A stretch of 64,000 bases of DNA, from contig NZ_CP050453.1 of the NCBI RefSeq assembly GCF_014171575.1, forward strand, positions 3,100,001-3,164,000. The letters run 5' to 3'. The notes under the pieces are model-generated. The model was not told where the DNA came from and made no database searches. It saw only the letters and a program-made list of their open reading frames with translations. Below, one piece after another: positions 19,845-29,991 of this stretch (position 1 is its first letter; each line of letters opens with the position of its first letter). The stretch comes from Microbacterium sp. Se63.02b. Lineage in GTDB: Bacteria > Actinomycetota > Actinomycetes > Actinomycetales > Microbacteriaceae. Both the position numbers and the translations under genes were made by a program.

Positions 19845-20077
19845 GCTCCGACCCTACGCCCGGTGCGCTCGTGCAGGGCGGGGCTGCCCATGCCTCTGCG
19901 TCCTGCTGCGCCGCCAATGGCAGACCCCGCAGGCAGGCGGCCGTCGTGCCGCAGACGAAACGCGTGCGGCTCTTCGCCTCTGCGCGTGATTGCGGCATGC
20001 GCCAGCCCCGCGTGCTGTGGACACCCTCCCCACGCGTGCTGCCGTGCAGAGGGAGACATGCAGCAGGTGAGGAGCCA

Positions 20078-20115
20078 AAGAACGCCGCCTCCTGAGACCG
20101 GGAGGCGGCGTTCTT
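20078..20115 (-). terminator. Hairpin terminator after the aldehyde dehydrogenase operon
   Basis: A perfect 15-bp stem (arms 20078-20092 and 20101-20115, 8-base loop) with a TTCTTT tail on the minus strand stands 22 bases after the last gene of the amine-degradation operon. I see no gene in the remaining 19845-20077 interval. Confidence 0.85.
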
Positions 20116-20136
20116 CGACTCTTCAGGGCGAGAGCC

Positions 20137-21500
20137 TCAGCCGACGCGGATGAGCTTCTTGTTCACGAACTCGTCCGCGGCCAGGTGCCCGAGCTCACGG
20201 GAGGTGCCGCTGCGCTTGATGCCGCCGAAGGGCAGCTCGGGGCTGTCCGCCAGGACGAGGTTCACGTAGACCATGCCCGCCTCGATCCGGTCGGCCACAC
20301 GCTCGGCCTGCTCGGCGTCGGTCGTGAAGACGTACGACCCGAGGCCGAACGTGGTGTCGTTCGCGAGAGCCACCGCGGCGTCCTCGTCCGCGACGCGGTA
20401 CACGACCGCAGCAGGTCCGAACAGCTCCTCGCGGTACACGTTCATCTCGGGGTGACGTCGGCCAGCACGGTCGGCGCGAAGAAAGCGCCCTTCCGCGTGC
20501 CGCCGGTGAGCAGCGTCGCGCCCTGCTCGACGGCCTGGTCGATCTGCTTCTGCAGGTTCTCGGCGGCCGCCTCGGACGAGACCGGACCGAGCACCGTGTC
20601 GTCGAGCATGGGGTCTGTCGCCTCGACCGCCGCCATCGCCGCCGTGAACTTCTCGGCGAAGGCGTCGTACAGCTCGTCGACGATGATGAAGCGCTTCGCC
20701 CCGTTGCACGCCTGCCCGTTGTTGTCGAGGCGCGCATCGACCCCCGCCTGCACCGTGGCGTCGAGATCGTCCGTGGAGAGCACGATGAACGGGTCGGACC
20801 CGCCCAGCTCGAGCGCGACCTTCTTCAGGTTGCGGCCGGCGACCTCGGCGACAGCGGCACCTGCGCGCTCGGAACCGGTGAGCGAGACGCCCTGCACGCG
20901 CGGGTCGGCGATCATGTCGGCGATCTGCTCGTTCGTGGCGAGGATGTTCTGGTACGCGCCCTTCGGGAAGCCCGCATCGTGGTAGATCGCCTCGATCGCG
21001 CTCGACGACTCCGGGCACTGCGGCGCGGGCTTCAGCAGGATCGTGTTGCCGACGATCAGGTTCGGCGCCGCGAAACGCACGATCTGATACGCCGGGAAGT
21101 TCCACGGCATGATGCCGACGAGCGGTCCGAGCGACGAGCGTCGGATGATCGCCGACCCGTCTCCGAGGATCTTGATGGGCTGGTCGGCCATGATGTCTTC
21201 GGCCTGGTCGGCGTAGTACTCGGCGATGTCCGCGGCGAAGTCCACCTCGCCGAGCGCGGCCTCGCGGGGCTTGCCCATCTCACGCACGAAGATGTCGGCC
21301 AACTCCTCGCGCCGTTCACGGTGCAGTTCGGCCGCGCGCCGCAGCAGGGCAGCCCGGTCGGCGACCGTGGTGGAACGCGACCACTCGCGGTGCGCCTCGT
21401 CGGCTGCCGCGACGGCCTCCTCGATCTGCTCGTCGGTGAAGGTGTCGAAGGACGCCAGCGTCTCTCCGGTGGCGGGGTTGATGACGGCGTAGTCGGTCAT
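20137..21500 (-). CDS. NAD(P)-dependent aldehyde dehydrogenase, succinate-semialdehyde type (one frame break)
   Basis: This soluble ALDH is about 454 residues. The catalytic Cys lies in NNGQACNGAKRF and the general-base Glu in ALELGGSDPF, and the cofactor site contains PWNFPAYQ and LTGSERAG. This shorter form without an N-terminal extension is usual for the Sad/GabD-like succinate-semialdehyde dehydrogenases. One base seems lost at GGGG 20449-20452; adding it joins VLADVTP to EMNVYREELFGPAA. It is last in the operon. It most likely oxidises succinate semialdehyde from the GABA transaminase step, though its role could be swapped with that of the adjacent ALDH. Confidence 0.83.
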
Positions 21501-21511
21501 GACGTGTCCTC

Positions 21512-22979
21512 TCAGGAGATCGGGATCAGCGTGTACTTCGTGGACAGGTACTCGTGAATGCCCTCGAAGCCGCCCTCGCGACCGACACCCGACTGCTTGA
21601 CGCCGCCGAACGGAGCCGCCGCGTTGGAGACCACACCGACGTTGAGACCCATCATGCCCGTCTCGAGGCCGTCGATCATCCGCTGACCGCGCTGCAGGTT
21701 CTCGGTGAAGACGTAGGAGACGAGACCGTACTCGGTGTCGTTCGCGAGGCGCACCGCCTCCTCCTCGGTCTCGAAGGTCGCGATCGCGAGGACCGGTCCG
21801 AAGATCTCCTCGCGGAGGATCGCACTGCCCGCCACGACGTCGGTCAGCACGGTGGGTTCGTAGAACGACCCCGTGCCCTCGACAGCCTTGCCGCCAGCGA
21901 GCAGCGTGGCGCCGCGCTCGACGGCATCGTCGACGAGCTCGCCGGCCTTCGCCACGGCATCCGCGTCGATGAGCGGACCGATCGCCACGCCCTCTTCCGT
22001 GCCGCGGCCGATCTTCATGCCGTTCACGCGCTCGGTCACGCGCTTGGCGAACTCGCCGGCCACGTCCTTGTGCACGATGAACCGGTTGGCGGCTGTGCAG
22101 GCCTGTCCGATGTTGCGGAACTTCGCGGCCAGCGCACCCTCCACGGCCTTGTCGAGGTCGGCGTCGTCGAACACCACGAACGGCGCGTTGCCGCCGAGCT
22201 CCATCGACACGCGCAGCACACCCTCCGCCGCCTGGGCGATGAGCTTGCGGCCGACCTCGGTCGATCCGGTGAAGGAGAGTTTGCGCAGACGCGGGTCGGC
22301 GATGATCGGCGCCGACAGCGCGCTCGACTTCGAGGTCTGCACGACGTTCACGACACCGGCGGGGGAGCCCGGCCTCTTCGAGGAGCTTCGTGAAGTAGAT
22401 CGTCGTCAGCGGGGTCAGTGCCGGGGGCTTGATGACGACGGTGCAGCCGGCAGCGAGCGCGGGCGCGATCTTGCGCGTCGCCATCGCGAACGGGAAGTTC
22501 CACGGCGTCACGAAGAACGACGGTCCGACCGGACGCTGCGACACGACCATGTGGCCGGTGCCCTCCGGGTTGATCCCGTACCGGCCCGAGATGCGCACGG
22601 CTTCCTCGCTGAACCAGCGCAGGAACTCGCCGCCGTAGACGACCTCGCCACGGGCCTCGGCGAGCGGCTTGCCCATCTCGAGCGTCATGAGCAGCGCGAG
22701 GTCTTCCTTGTGCGCCTGCACGAGGTCGAACGCCCGGCGGAGGATCTCGCTGCGCACGCGCGGCGCCGTCGCAGCCCACGCATCCTGAGCGGCGACCGCG
22801 GCGTCGAGGGCGCGGATGCCGTCGGCGGGGGTCGCGTCGGCGATGGTCCGGATCACGGCGCCGGTCGCCGGGTCCTGCACGTCGAACGTGCCGCCGGTCT
22901 CGCCGTCGATCCACTCGCCGCCGATGAAGAGGCCGGTGGGGATGCTGTCGAGCAGCGCCTGCTCGGTCTGAGTGCTCAT
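21512..22979 (-). CDS. NAD(P)-dependent aldehyde dehydrogenase, aminobutyraldehyde or semialdehyde type (one frame break)
   Basis: This full-length ALDH of about 489 residues has FVTPWNFPFAM, LTPLTTIYF, the catalytic Glu (SMELGGNAPF) and the catalytic Cys (NIGQACTAANRF). Its length and N-terminus (LFIGGEWIDG) fit the GabD class; in this operon it may act on 4-aminobutyraldehyde made by the amine oxidase. One extra base appears in GGGGG 22361-22365; removing it joins EEAGLP to AGVVNVVQT. It starts 40 bases after the permease gene and is followed 11 bases later by the second ALDH, so both enzymes come from one transcript. Confidence 0.83.
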
Positions 22980-23019
22980 GGGTTCTCTTTCCGTGAGGAG
23001 GATGGGGCTGGGGGTCGGG

Positions 23020-24564
23020 TCAGCGGCGGCGTCGGCTGGGCGGGGCATCGATGCTCAGCGTTTCGCCGCGGAAGAAGGCGGGGCGTCGGACCGCGTTCCA
23101 GATCATCACCGCGATGCCGACGACGATGATGAGCATCCCGAGGATGAAGACGATGCCGACACCCCCGATCTGCGAACCCGAACCGTAGGCGGGGTCCATG
23201 GAGTCGATCAGCGTGGTGAAGAAGAGCACCGCGAGGATCGCTCCGCCGACGAGCGGGAACAGGAACGTGAAGAAGAAGTTCCTGGTGGAGTCGAACCACT
23301 GCTTGCGGAAGTACCAGACGCACGCGAAGGCGGTGATGCCGTAGTAGAAGCAGATCATCATGCCGAGCGTGAGGATCGTGTCCCACAGCGTGTCTTCGCT
23401 GACGACGCGCATCACGGCGTAGAACGCCGACGCGACGATCGCCGAGACGATGGTGGCATATCCGGGGGTGAAGAAGCGCGGGCTGACCTTCGCGAACGAC
23501 TTCGGCAGCGCGCCGTAGTGTCCCATCGCGAGCAGCGTGCGTGCCGGTCCGACGAAGGTCGACTGCAGTGACGAGGCCGAGCTGGTGAGCACCGCGAGCG
23601 AGACCAGGAAGGCGAGGGGGCCGAGGATCGGACCGGAGAGGTGGAAGAACACGTTCTCCTGGATGTCCTCGTTGCCGAGGCCGAGGGCACCCGTGCCGAC
23701 GCCGGCGAACATGATCATCGCGACCGCGAGCAGCAGGTACAGCGAGACGATCGTGAGCACGGTGACGGTGGCCGCGCGGCCCGGGGTCTTCTCCGGATCC
23801 TTCGTCTCCTCGTTCATGGTGAGGGTGACATCCCAGCCCCAGAAGATGAAGATCGAGAGGGAGAGTCCGGCCGCGATCGCGCTGAAGGACGAGATCGCGA
23901 ACGGGTTGAACCAGTTCAGGTCGAACGGCTGGTAGTCGAATCCGTTCCCGCCCACCGCCTGCACGATCGCGGCGATGGCGAAGAACACGAGCACGAGGAT
24001 CTGGAAGCTGACGAGCCAGTACTGCAGCTTCTGCGTCGTCTGCATGTCGCGGTACGAGATCCAGGTCGCGCCGAGCATGAACAACAGGCAGACGCCGATG
24101 TTGATCCAGGTGACGCTCGCCAACCCGGCGATGTCGGGGTTGCCGGTGATCTGCGAGATCAGCAGGAAGAGGAAGTCGACCGCGATGCCGGCGAGATTCG
24201 ACAGCACCAGGATGGTGGCGACCACCAGTCCCCAGCCCGCCATCCAGCCCACCCAGGGTCCGAACGCCCGCGCGGCCCAGGTGAAGGATGTTCCGGAGTC
24301 GGGCATCCGGTTGTTCAGCTCGCGGTAGCCGAAGGCGACCAGGAGCATCGGGATGAAGCCGACCAGGATGATCGCCGGAATCTGCGCACCGACCGTGGAG
24401 GCCACGGGTCCGACGGCAGCGGTGAACGTGTACGCAGGCGCGATGCACGAGATGCCGATCACGACGGCGCCGATCAGGCCGACCGTGCCGGCGCTCAGAC
24501 CCTTCGTGGAGATGCCGGTCGTGACGCCGGATTCGGGCTCCGTCGCCCGGTTGGTGCTGCTCAT
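23020..24564 (-). CDS. APC-family amino-acid/polyamine permease
   Basis: This inner-membrane transporter of 514 residues has about 12 hydrophobic segments. The first helix contains GAVVIGISCIAPAYTFTAAVG, the unwound-helix region of the amino acid-polyamine-organocation family, and the GYRELNNRMPDSG loop is also typical. Next to putrescine/GABA catabolic genes it probably imports putrescine, GABA or a related amine. Its ATG overlaps the stop of the upstream Usp gene by one base (TGATG), so translation is coupled. Confidence 0.9.
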   Translation of the reverse strand: MSSTNRATEPESGVTTGISTKGLSAGTVGLIGAVVIGISCIAPAYTFTAAVGPVASTVGAQIPAIILVGFIPMLLVAFGYRELNNRMPDSGTSFTWAARAFGPWVGWMAGWGLVVATILVLSNLAGIAVDFLFLLISQITGNPDIAGLASVTWINIGVCLLFMLGATWISYRDMQTTQKLQYWLVSFQILVLVFFAIAAIVQAVGGNGFDYQPFDLNWFNPFAISSFSAIAAGLSLSIFIFWGWDVTLTMNEETKDPEKTPGRAATVTVLTIVSLYLLLAVAMIMFAGVGTGALGLGNEDIQENVFFHLSGPILGPLAFLVSLAVLTSSASSLQSTFVGPARTLLAMGHYGALPKSFAKVSPRFFTPGYATIVSAIVASAFYAVMRVVSEDTLWDTILTLGMMICFYYGITAFACVWYFRKQWFDSTRNFFFTFLFPLVGGAILAVLFFTTLIDSMDPAYGSGSQIGGVGIVFILGMLIIVVGIAVMIWNAVRRPAFFRGETLSIDAPPSRRRR

Positions 24565-25447
24565 CAGCGGTCTCCTGCTTCGTTGCGGGTGCGCGGGACG
24601 ACGATCATGGGTACGGGGAGCTCGTGCAGCATCTTCGCCGCCGTGGAACCGAGGAAGAGGCGACGCGGCTGGGCGAGCCGACTGGATCCGACGAGCACGA
24701 CTTCACCGGGGAGCCAGGAGAGATGTGCGACGGCGTCCTCCACGGAGTCGCCCGGCGCCTTCTCGACGGCGGCGCTGCGTCCGTCCGGCAGCAGCTCGGA
24801 TGCGACCGCGAGGACCTCCTGCGCATGCGTGTCGCCGACCGTGCGGATCGCGCCGGTGTCGAGACCGGGCGGTACGTCGAACGGCACCAGCGACACGAGC
24901 CGGAGATCGACCCCGCTGTCGCCGGCGAGCGCCACCGCCTCGTCGAGCAGGGCGTCGGCGCCCGGGCGGGAACCGACCGCGACGGTCACCCGCGGGATCA
25001 CGTGGTCGTCTTCCTGGGCGGTGCCGACGGGCGCGAGCGCGACCGGGATGGTCGACGAGTGCAGCAGCTCGGATGCGACGCTGCCGAGCCGGTGACGCCC
25101 GAGGATCCCTCCCCGGCCGCACCGATCACGATCAGCCTCGCATCGAACTCCTCGCCCGCGGAGATGAGCCCCTCGGCGAACGACTCGGAGAATCGCACGT
25201 GGCCGCTGCGCGTCAGCTCCTGCGGGAGGCGGACGACGGCGTCGGAGAGCCATGTCCGCGCCTGCGCCTTGATGTGCTCCTCGTAGGCGCGCTCCGGCGG
25301 GACGGCCGCGCTGCGTGTGCCTTCGTTGGGCAGCACGATGACCAGGTGGAGCGTGGCTCCGATGCTGCGCGCGATCCGGGCGCCGAGGGCCGCGGCATCC
25401 GCTCCCGCGTCCGTCGCCGTGTATCCCACGACGATCGAGCCGGTCAT
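24564..25447 (-). CDS. Tandem-domain universal stress protein (one frame break)
   Basis: The protein of about 294 residues has two UspA domains. Domain 1 begins SIVVGYTATDAGADA and has the nucleotide loop VIGAAGEG...RHRLGSVASELL; domain 2 begins VTVAVGSRPGADAL and ends VLVGSSR...FLGSTAAKMLHELPVPMIVVP. The G-x2-G-x9-G-[ST] type loops suggest ATP binding. One base seems lost at CCC 25107-25109, exactly inside the first domain's loop. It overlaps both the amine oxidase and permease genes by one base. Usp genes are often coupled to amino-acid permeases; a regulatory role on transport is possible. Confidence 0.8.
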
Positions 25448-26828
25448 CAGCCGATGCTCTCGACGGCGCCGGCGTCGCGACTCGCGTCGACGATCTGGGA
25501 GGCGACGAGGTGCCCCATGCGGATGGCCCCGTCGACGTGCTGGTACCCGGCACCGGCCATGTCGCTGCAGGCGAAGTGGATCGGGCCGACCGCCGTGCGG
25601 AGGTCTGGTCCGTACCGGTGGAGGCCGCCGAGGTCGAAGCTCGCGGCATAGGCCCCGCGGGTCCATTCCTCGCTGCCCCAGTCGCTCTCGTAGTACACGA
25701 CCGGGTTCTTGGCCTCGGGGCCGTAGTAGTGCGACAGCGACTCGAGGATGCGCTCTTTGCGCTCCTCCGCCGACAGCTCGAACACGCCGTCGGCGTTGGC
25801 GTCGGACACGAAGCCCACCAGGGTGCCGCGCTCGTCGCCGTGGTTCGTGTTGTCGTACGCCTCGTGCGAGAGCTCGTACGGGCTGAACGCGGTGCCGCTC
25901 AAGCCCTGTTCACGCCAGAACGGCCGGTCGTAGACCGCGTGGACCTTGATGACGAAGCCCATCGAGAGATGCTGGTGCAACTGGTGCTGGCGGCGCGGGA
26001 GGGGCGGCACGAACGAGATGCGGTTATACAGGATGGGCGCGTGGGCGAGGATCGCGTGGCGGGCGCGGACCGTGATCTCGTCGGTCGTGGCCACCACGCC
26101 GGCGTCCGACCACTCGAGGCTGCGGACCGGCTGATTCAGCAGCACGTCGTCGCCCAGACGCTCGGCCAGGCGCAGAGGCACCTGCTGCAGACCCCGACGA
26201 CGCGCTCGTCGAGGATGAAGTCCGCGTCGACGAGGTTCGAGTACGACCCGGCCGACGCCGCCATCAGCAGCGACTGCAGCAGCGAGAACGCGTGGGTCGG
26301 CTTGGTGAGCATCGCGGATCCCGTCGCGAAGGCCAGGTTGCGCACCGCTTCGTCGTCGTCGGTCTGCTGGCGCAGCCAGGCATCCCACGAGATCGAGTCC
26401 CAGTCGGCGGCGTTCGGGTGCTCCCACGGCTTGTCCGGGTCGATCTCCGCGACCAGCGCGTCGAGGATGTCGGTGATCCGGGCGATCTCCGCCTCGGTCT
26501 CCGGCGCCACGGGGAACATCTCGCCCGTGAAACGGTGCGCCTGTCCGTCCGGACCGACGTACACGCTGTCGCCCTCCCGGTAGCGGCTGTAGGTCTCGAG
26601 CCCGAGCTCCTCGATCGCCTCCTTCAGCGCGTCCTGATCGGGCGATACCCACTGGCCGCCGATCTCGAGCATGGCGCCGTCGATGACATCGGTCCACAGG
26701 CGCCCGCCGACACGGTCCCTCGCCTCCAGCACGGCGACCGACAGGCCGGCCTTCCGCAGGTCGTTCGCCGCCGTGAGCCCTGCGGCTCCGGCGCCGACGA
26801 TGAGCACGTCGCGAGTGATCTCAGCCAT
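25447..26828 (-). CDS. Flavin amine oxidase, putrescine-oxidase-like (one frame break)
   Basis: This FAD enzyme of about 460 residues oxidises a primary amine to the aldehyde with ammonia and hydrogen peroxide. The N-terminus has the FAD dinucleotide fold (VLIVGAGAAGLTAANDL), then the RVGGRLWTD motif and LEIGGQWVSPDQ, which is close to actinobacterial putrescine oxidases. The C-terminus has GAYAASFD and GAGYQHVDGA. AAGGAG at correct spacing selects the ATG; an upstream TTG is less likely. One base appears lost at CCCC 26192-26195. In this operon it would turn putrescine into 4-aminobutanal. Confidence 0.85.
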
Positions 26829-26857
26829 CTGCAACTCCTTCGTTGGGGGAGGTAGTG

Positions 26858-26898
26858 CCGGTCGCGACCCGAAATCCCCCGATCAGGGTCGCGACCGG
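26858..26898 (-). terminator. Hairpin between gabT and the amine oxidase operon
   Basis: Perfect 13-bp arms (26858-26870 and 26886-26898) enclose a 15-base loop just after the gabT stop. No U-rich tail follows. It could end the gabT transcript or lower read-through into the amine oxidase operon. Confidence 0.6.
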
Positions 26899-26908
26899 AC
26901 GTAAGGGG

Positions 26909-28270
26909 TCAGGCTGCGGCGAGCGCAGCGGTGACGACGTCGAGACCCTCGTTCAGCAGGTCGTCGCCGATCGACAGCGGAGGAAGGAAGCGGATGACGT
27001 TGCCGTACGTTCCGCAGGTGAGCACGATGACGCCCTGGGCGATGCACGCCTTCGCGACCGCGGCCGTGAGTGCGGCGTCCGGTGCCTTGGTCTCGGGGTC
27101 GACGAACTCGGCGGCGATCATCGCGCCGTGACCGCGGACGTCGCCGACGCGCGGGTCGTCCTGCTGGATCGCCGCGAGACGGTCCGTGAGGATGCTGCCG
27201 ATCTCACGCGCCCGCTCGATCACGCCGTCGTTCTCGAACACATCGATCGCGGCGAGCGCCGCCGCACAGGCGATCGGGTTCCCGCCGTAGGTGCCGCCCA
27301 GACCACCGGAGTGCGAGGCGTCCATGATCTCGGCGCGTCCGGTCACGGCGGCGAGCGGAAGGCCGCCGGCGATGCCCTTGGCGGTGGTGATGAGGTCGGG
27401 CTCGATGCCGAAGATCTCACTCGCGAACATGTGGCCGGTGCGGGCGAAGCCGGTCTGGACCTCATCCGCGATGAACACCACGCCGTTCGCGCGGCACCAG
27501 TCCACGATCGCCGGGAGGAACCCGTCGGCTGGGACGATGAAGCCGCCCTCGCCCTGGATCGGCTCGATGATGACGGCAGCGAGGTTGTCGGCGCCGATCT
27601 GCTTCTCGAGCTGGAGGATGACGCGGGCCGCGGCTTCGCCGCCCTCGAGCCCGTCGCGGAACGGGTACGACATCGGCGCGCGGTAGACCTCGGGGGCGAA
27701 CGGGCCGAAACCGCTCTTGTACGGCATCGACTTGGCGGTGAGCGCCATGGTCAGGTTGGTGCGGCCGTGGTAGCCGTGGTCGAAAGCGACGACCGCCTGG
27801 CGACCGGTGTGCTTGCGGGCGATCTTGATCGCGTTCTCGACCGCCTCGGCACCCGAGTTGAACAGCGCGCTCTTCTTCGCGAAGTCGCCGGGCGTGACGC
27901 GGTTGAGTGCTTCCGCGACGCCGACGTACGACTCGTACGGCGAGATCATGAAGCAGGTGTGCGTGAACTGCGCGGCCTGGGCGGCGACGGCCGCGGCGAC
28001 CTTGGGGTGGGCGTTGCCCACCGTGGTCACGGCGATGCCGGAGCCGAGATCGATGAGCGAGTTGCCGTCGGCGTCGACGACCACTCCGCCGCCCGCCGCG
28101 ACGGCGGCGATCGGCACGGTGTGGCCGACACCGGCGGCCACGGCATCCGCCTTGCGCGCCAGGATCTCGGCCGAGCGGGGTCCGGGGAGGTCGGTGACCA
28201 GGCGACGCTCCTGCGGGAGGTCGGGTCCGCCGAGAGGGACTGCGGGGGCTGCGGTGTCGAGGAGTGCCAT
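26909..28270 (-). CDS. gabT: 4-aminobutyrate aminotransferase
   Basis: This PLP enzyme transfers the amino group of GABA to 2-oxoglutarate, giving succinate semialdehyde. The 453-residue protein has the class III aminotransferase motifs: SALFNSGAEAVENAIKIAR, the PLP-stacking FDHGYHGRT, FIADEVQTGFARTG and the Schiff-base Lys in ITTAKGIAGGLPL. It is transcribed in the same direction as, but separated by a hairpin from, the putrescine oxidase operon, and is divergent from a PucR-type regulator that probably controls it. Confidence 0.94.
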   Translation of the reverse strand: MALLDTAAPAVPLGGPDLPQERRLVTDLPGPRSAEILARKADAVAAGVGHTVPIAAVAAGGGVVVDADGNSLIDLGSGIAVTTVGNAHPKVAAAVAAQAAQFTHTCFMISPYESYVGVAEALNRVTPGDFAKKSALFNSGAEAVENAIKIARKHTGRQAVVAFDHGYHGRTNLTMALTAKSMPYKSGFGPFAPEVYRAPMSYPFRDGLEGGEAAARVILQLEKQIGADNLAAVIIEPIQGEGGFIVPADGFLPAIVDWCRANGVVFIADEVQTGFARTGHMFASEIFGIEPDLITTAKGIAGGLPLAAVTGRAEIMDASHSGGLGGTYGGNPIACAAALAAIDVFENDGVIERAREIGSILTDRLAAIQQDDPRVGDVRGHGAMIAAEFVDPETKAPDAALTAAVAKACIAQGVIVLTCGTYGNVIRFLPPLSIGDDLLNEGLDVVTAALAAA

Positions 28271-28367
28271 GTTCGCGAGCGTACGTCCGGGGCCGAGGCC
28301 CTCGCACTCACCGACCCGTACAATCTAGGAGACGGTTTCGCCACTCTGTACATTCGGGAGGATCTCG

Positions 28368-29875
28368 ATGGTCACCACCGACCAGCCGACCCTGCGCGCC
28401 CTGCTCCGTCGACGAGATCTCGGCCTCACGCTCGTGCCGCGCGAGAGCGACCTGGCGGAGGGAGCGCTCGACCGCCCGCTGCGCTGGGTGCACAGCTCCG
28501 ACCTGGCGGACCCGACGCCCTTCCTGTCGGAAGACCTGGCGTTGTTGACCACGGGGACCCAGTTCGACGAGGCGGTCGACGTCGACACCTACGTCGGTCG
28601 CCTCGCCGACCGGGGTGTCCTCGGGCTCGGATTCGGCACCGACGTGCATCGCTCCGGGATCCCGGACGAACTCGTCGCCGCATGCGACGCCCACGAGATG
28701 CCGTTGTTCGCCGTGCCGTACCGCACTCCCTTCATCGCCGTGGCCCGCGCCCACTCCGAGGCCATCGCCGCTCAGGCCTATGCGCGGCGCTCCTGGGCGC
28801 TGGACACCCAGCGTGCCCTCGCGCTCGCGGCGCTGCGTCCGAGCGGACTCGACGCCACCATCGCCGAGCTCGGGCGGCGACTCGGGGTCTGGGCCGGGAT
28901 GTTCGATGCCGCGGGGGCCGCCGTGACCTCGCACCCGCGCGACAGGCTCGACGCGGACGTGCTCGACGCGCTCGGCGAGCGGGTGATGGAGATCCTCACC
29001 CGCGGGTTGGAGGCCGGGCAGTCGCTCACCCTCGGCGAGGACACGTTCATGCTCTTCACCGTGGGACGCGGCGGCCACCTCCGCGGAGTGATCGCGCTGG
29101 CCATCGATGCGCTCGACCCCGAGGCGCGATCCGTCGTCACCTCGGTGATCGCCATGGCCGGACTCGCGATGGAGCAGAGCGAGCAGCTCGCGAGGAGCCG
29201 TCGACGCCTGCACTCGCAGCTGCTCGGGTCGTTGCTCGCCGACGACCCCGCTCTCGCCAGAAGGGTGCTGGGCAGTCTGCCCCCTGCCCCGATCGTCGTC
29301 GCCGTCGCCGCAGACGCCCCGGCCGGTCCGCTCACCGATTGGTGGGAGAGACACCGCGCCGAGCACGGGACCGCGGTGTTCCTCGCCGAGTCCGAGGACG
29401 GCGTCACGATGTGCGTGTCGGCCGACGACGAAACCCTGCTCGACGAGGTGGCCGCGCGGTTCGGCGTCCGCATCGGCGCCTCCGACCCCGACACGTACGA
29501 CTCGTTCGGCCGCGCGCACGCACAGGCGCTCACGGCGTTGCGGCAGCAGGGGGTGCACGGCGTCGCCCGGTACGCGGACACGGTGGGGTCGAGCATCCTC
29601 ACGGCGCTCGCCACGGATGAGGCGCGTCTGGTCGCGGAGTCTCGGCTCGCCCCGTGCGCGAACACGACGCGCGCACCGGGGCCGAACTCGAACGGTCGCT
29701 GCGCACCTGGCTCGAGCACGACGCGAGGGCTGAGTCCGCGGCCGCCGCGCTCGGCATCCATCGGCACACCCTGCGCTCCCGCATCACGCAGGCCGGCACG
29801 CTGCTCGACGTCGACCTGTCGACGTTCCCCGCCAGGGCCGAGCTCTGGACCGTGTTGCAGACCGCCCGCGACTGA
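28368..29875 (+). CDS. PucR-family transcriptional regulator (one frame break)
   Basis: The regulator is about 502 residues. The N-terminal PucR domain (LTLVPRESDLAEGALDRPLRWVHSSDL) is the ligand-sensing part, a GGDEF-like middle region follows, and the C-terminus has the helix-turn-helix RAESAAAALGIHRHTLRSRITQ. AGGATC-type spacing and GGGAGG precede the ATG. One base seems lost at CCCC 29651-29654, between the middle and DNA-binding domains. It lies 97 bases from and divergent to gabT; PucR relatives control purine, amine and GABA use, so it probably activates the putrescine/GABA genes. Confidence 0.83.
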
Positions 29876-29890
29876 CCCGCGCCCCCTCCC

Positions 29891-29922
29891 CCGGGTGCAC
29901 GGCATCCTGCCGGGTGCACGGC
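29891..29922. repeat. Two direct copies of CCGGGTGCACGGC
   Basis: Two identical 13-base units (29891-29903 and 29910-29922) are separated by 6 bases in the 116-base gap between the convergent pucR and ramB genes. GTGCACGG in the unit can also pair with CCGTGCAC about 40 bases further on, so this may be part of a bidirectional terminator. Confidence 0.5.
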
Positions 29923-29991
29923 GTGTTCCCGTCGTCTTCCCGTGCGCTCGGCAGCACCCCGTGCACTCGCGCGGGGGCGGGCGCGGGCGGA

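Noticed and set aside
19845..20077. Small gene in the poxB-ALDH interval
   Set aside because: Several short frames exist on both strands but none has a plausible ribosome site, family motif or consistent codon use.
17553..20153. 866-codon plus-strand frame across the end of the TPR gene and all of poxB
   Set aside because: Only its first part is real TPR sequence; the remainder is antisense to poxB and has no protein-like character.
29891..29967. CRISPR-like repeat array
   Set aside because: Only two 13-base copies with a 6-base gap, no further units and no cas genes.
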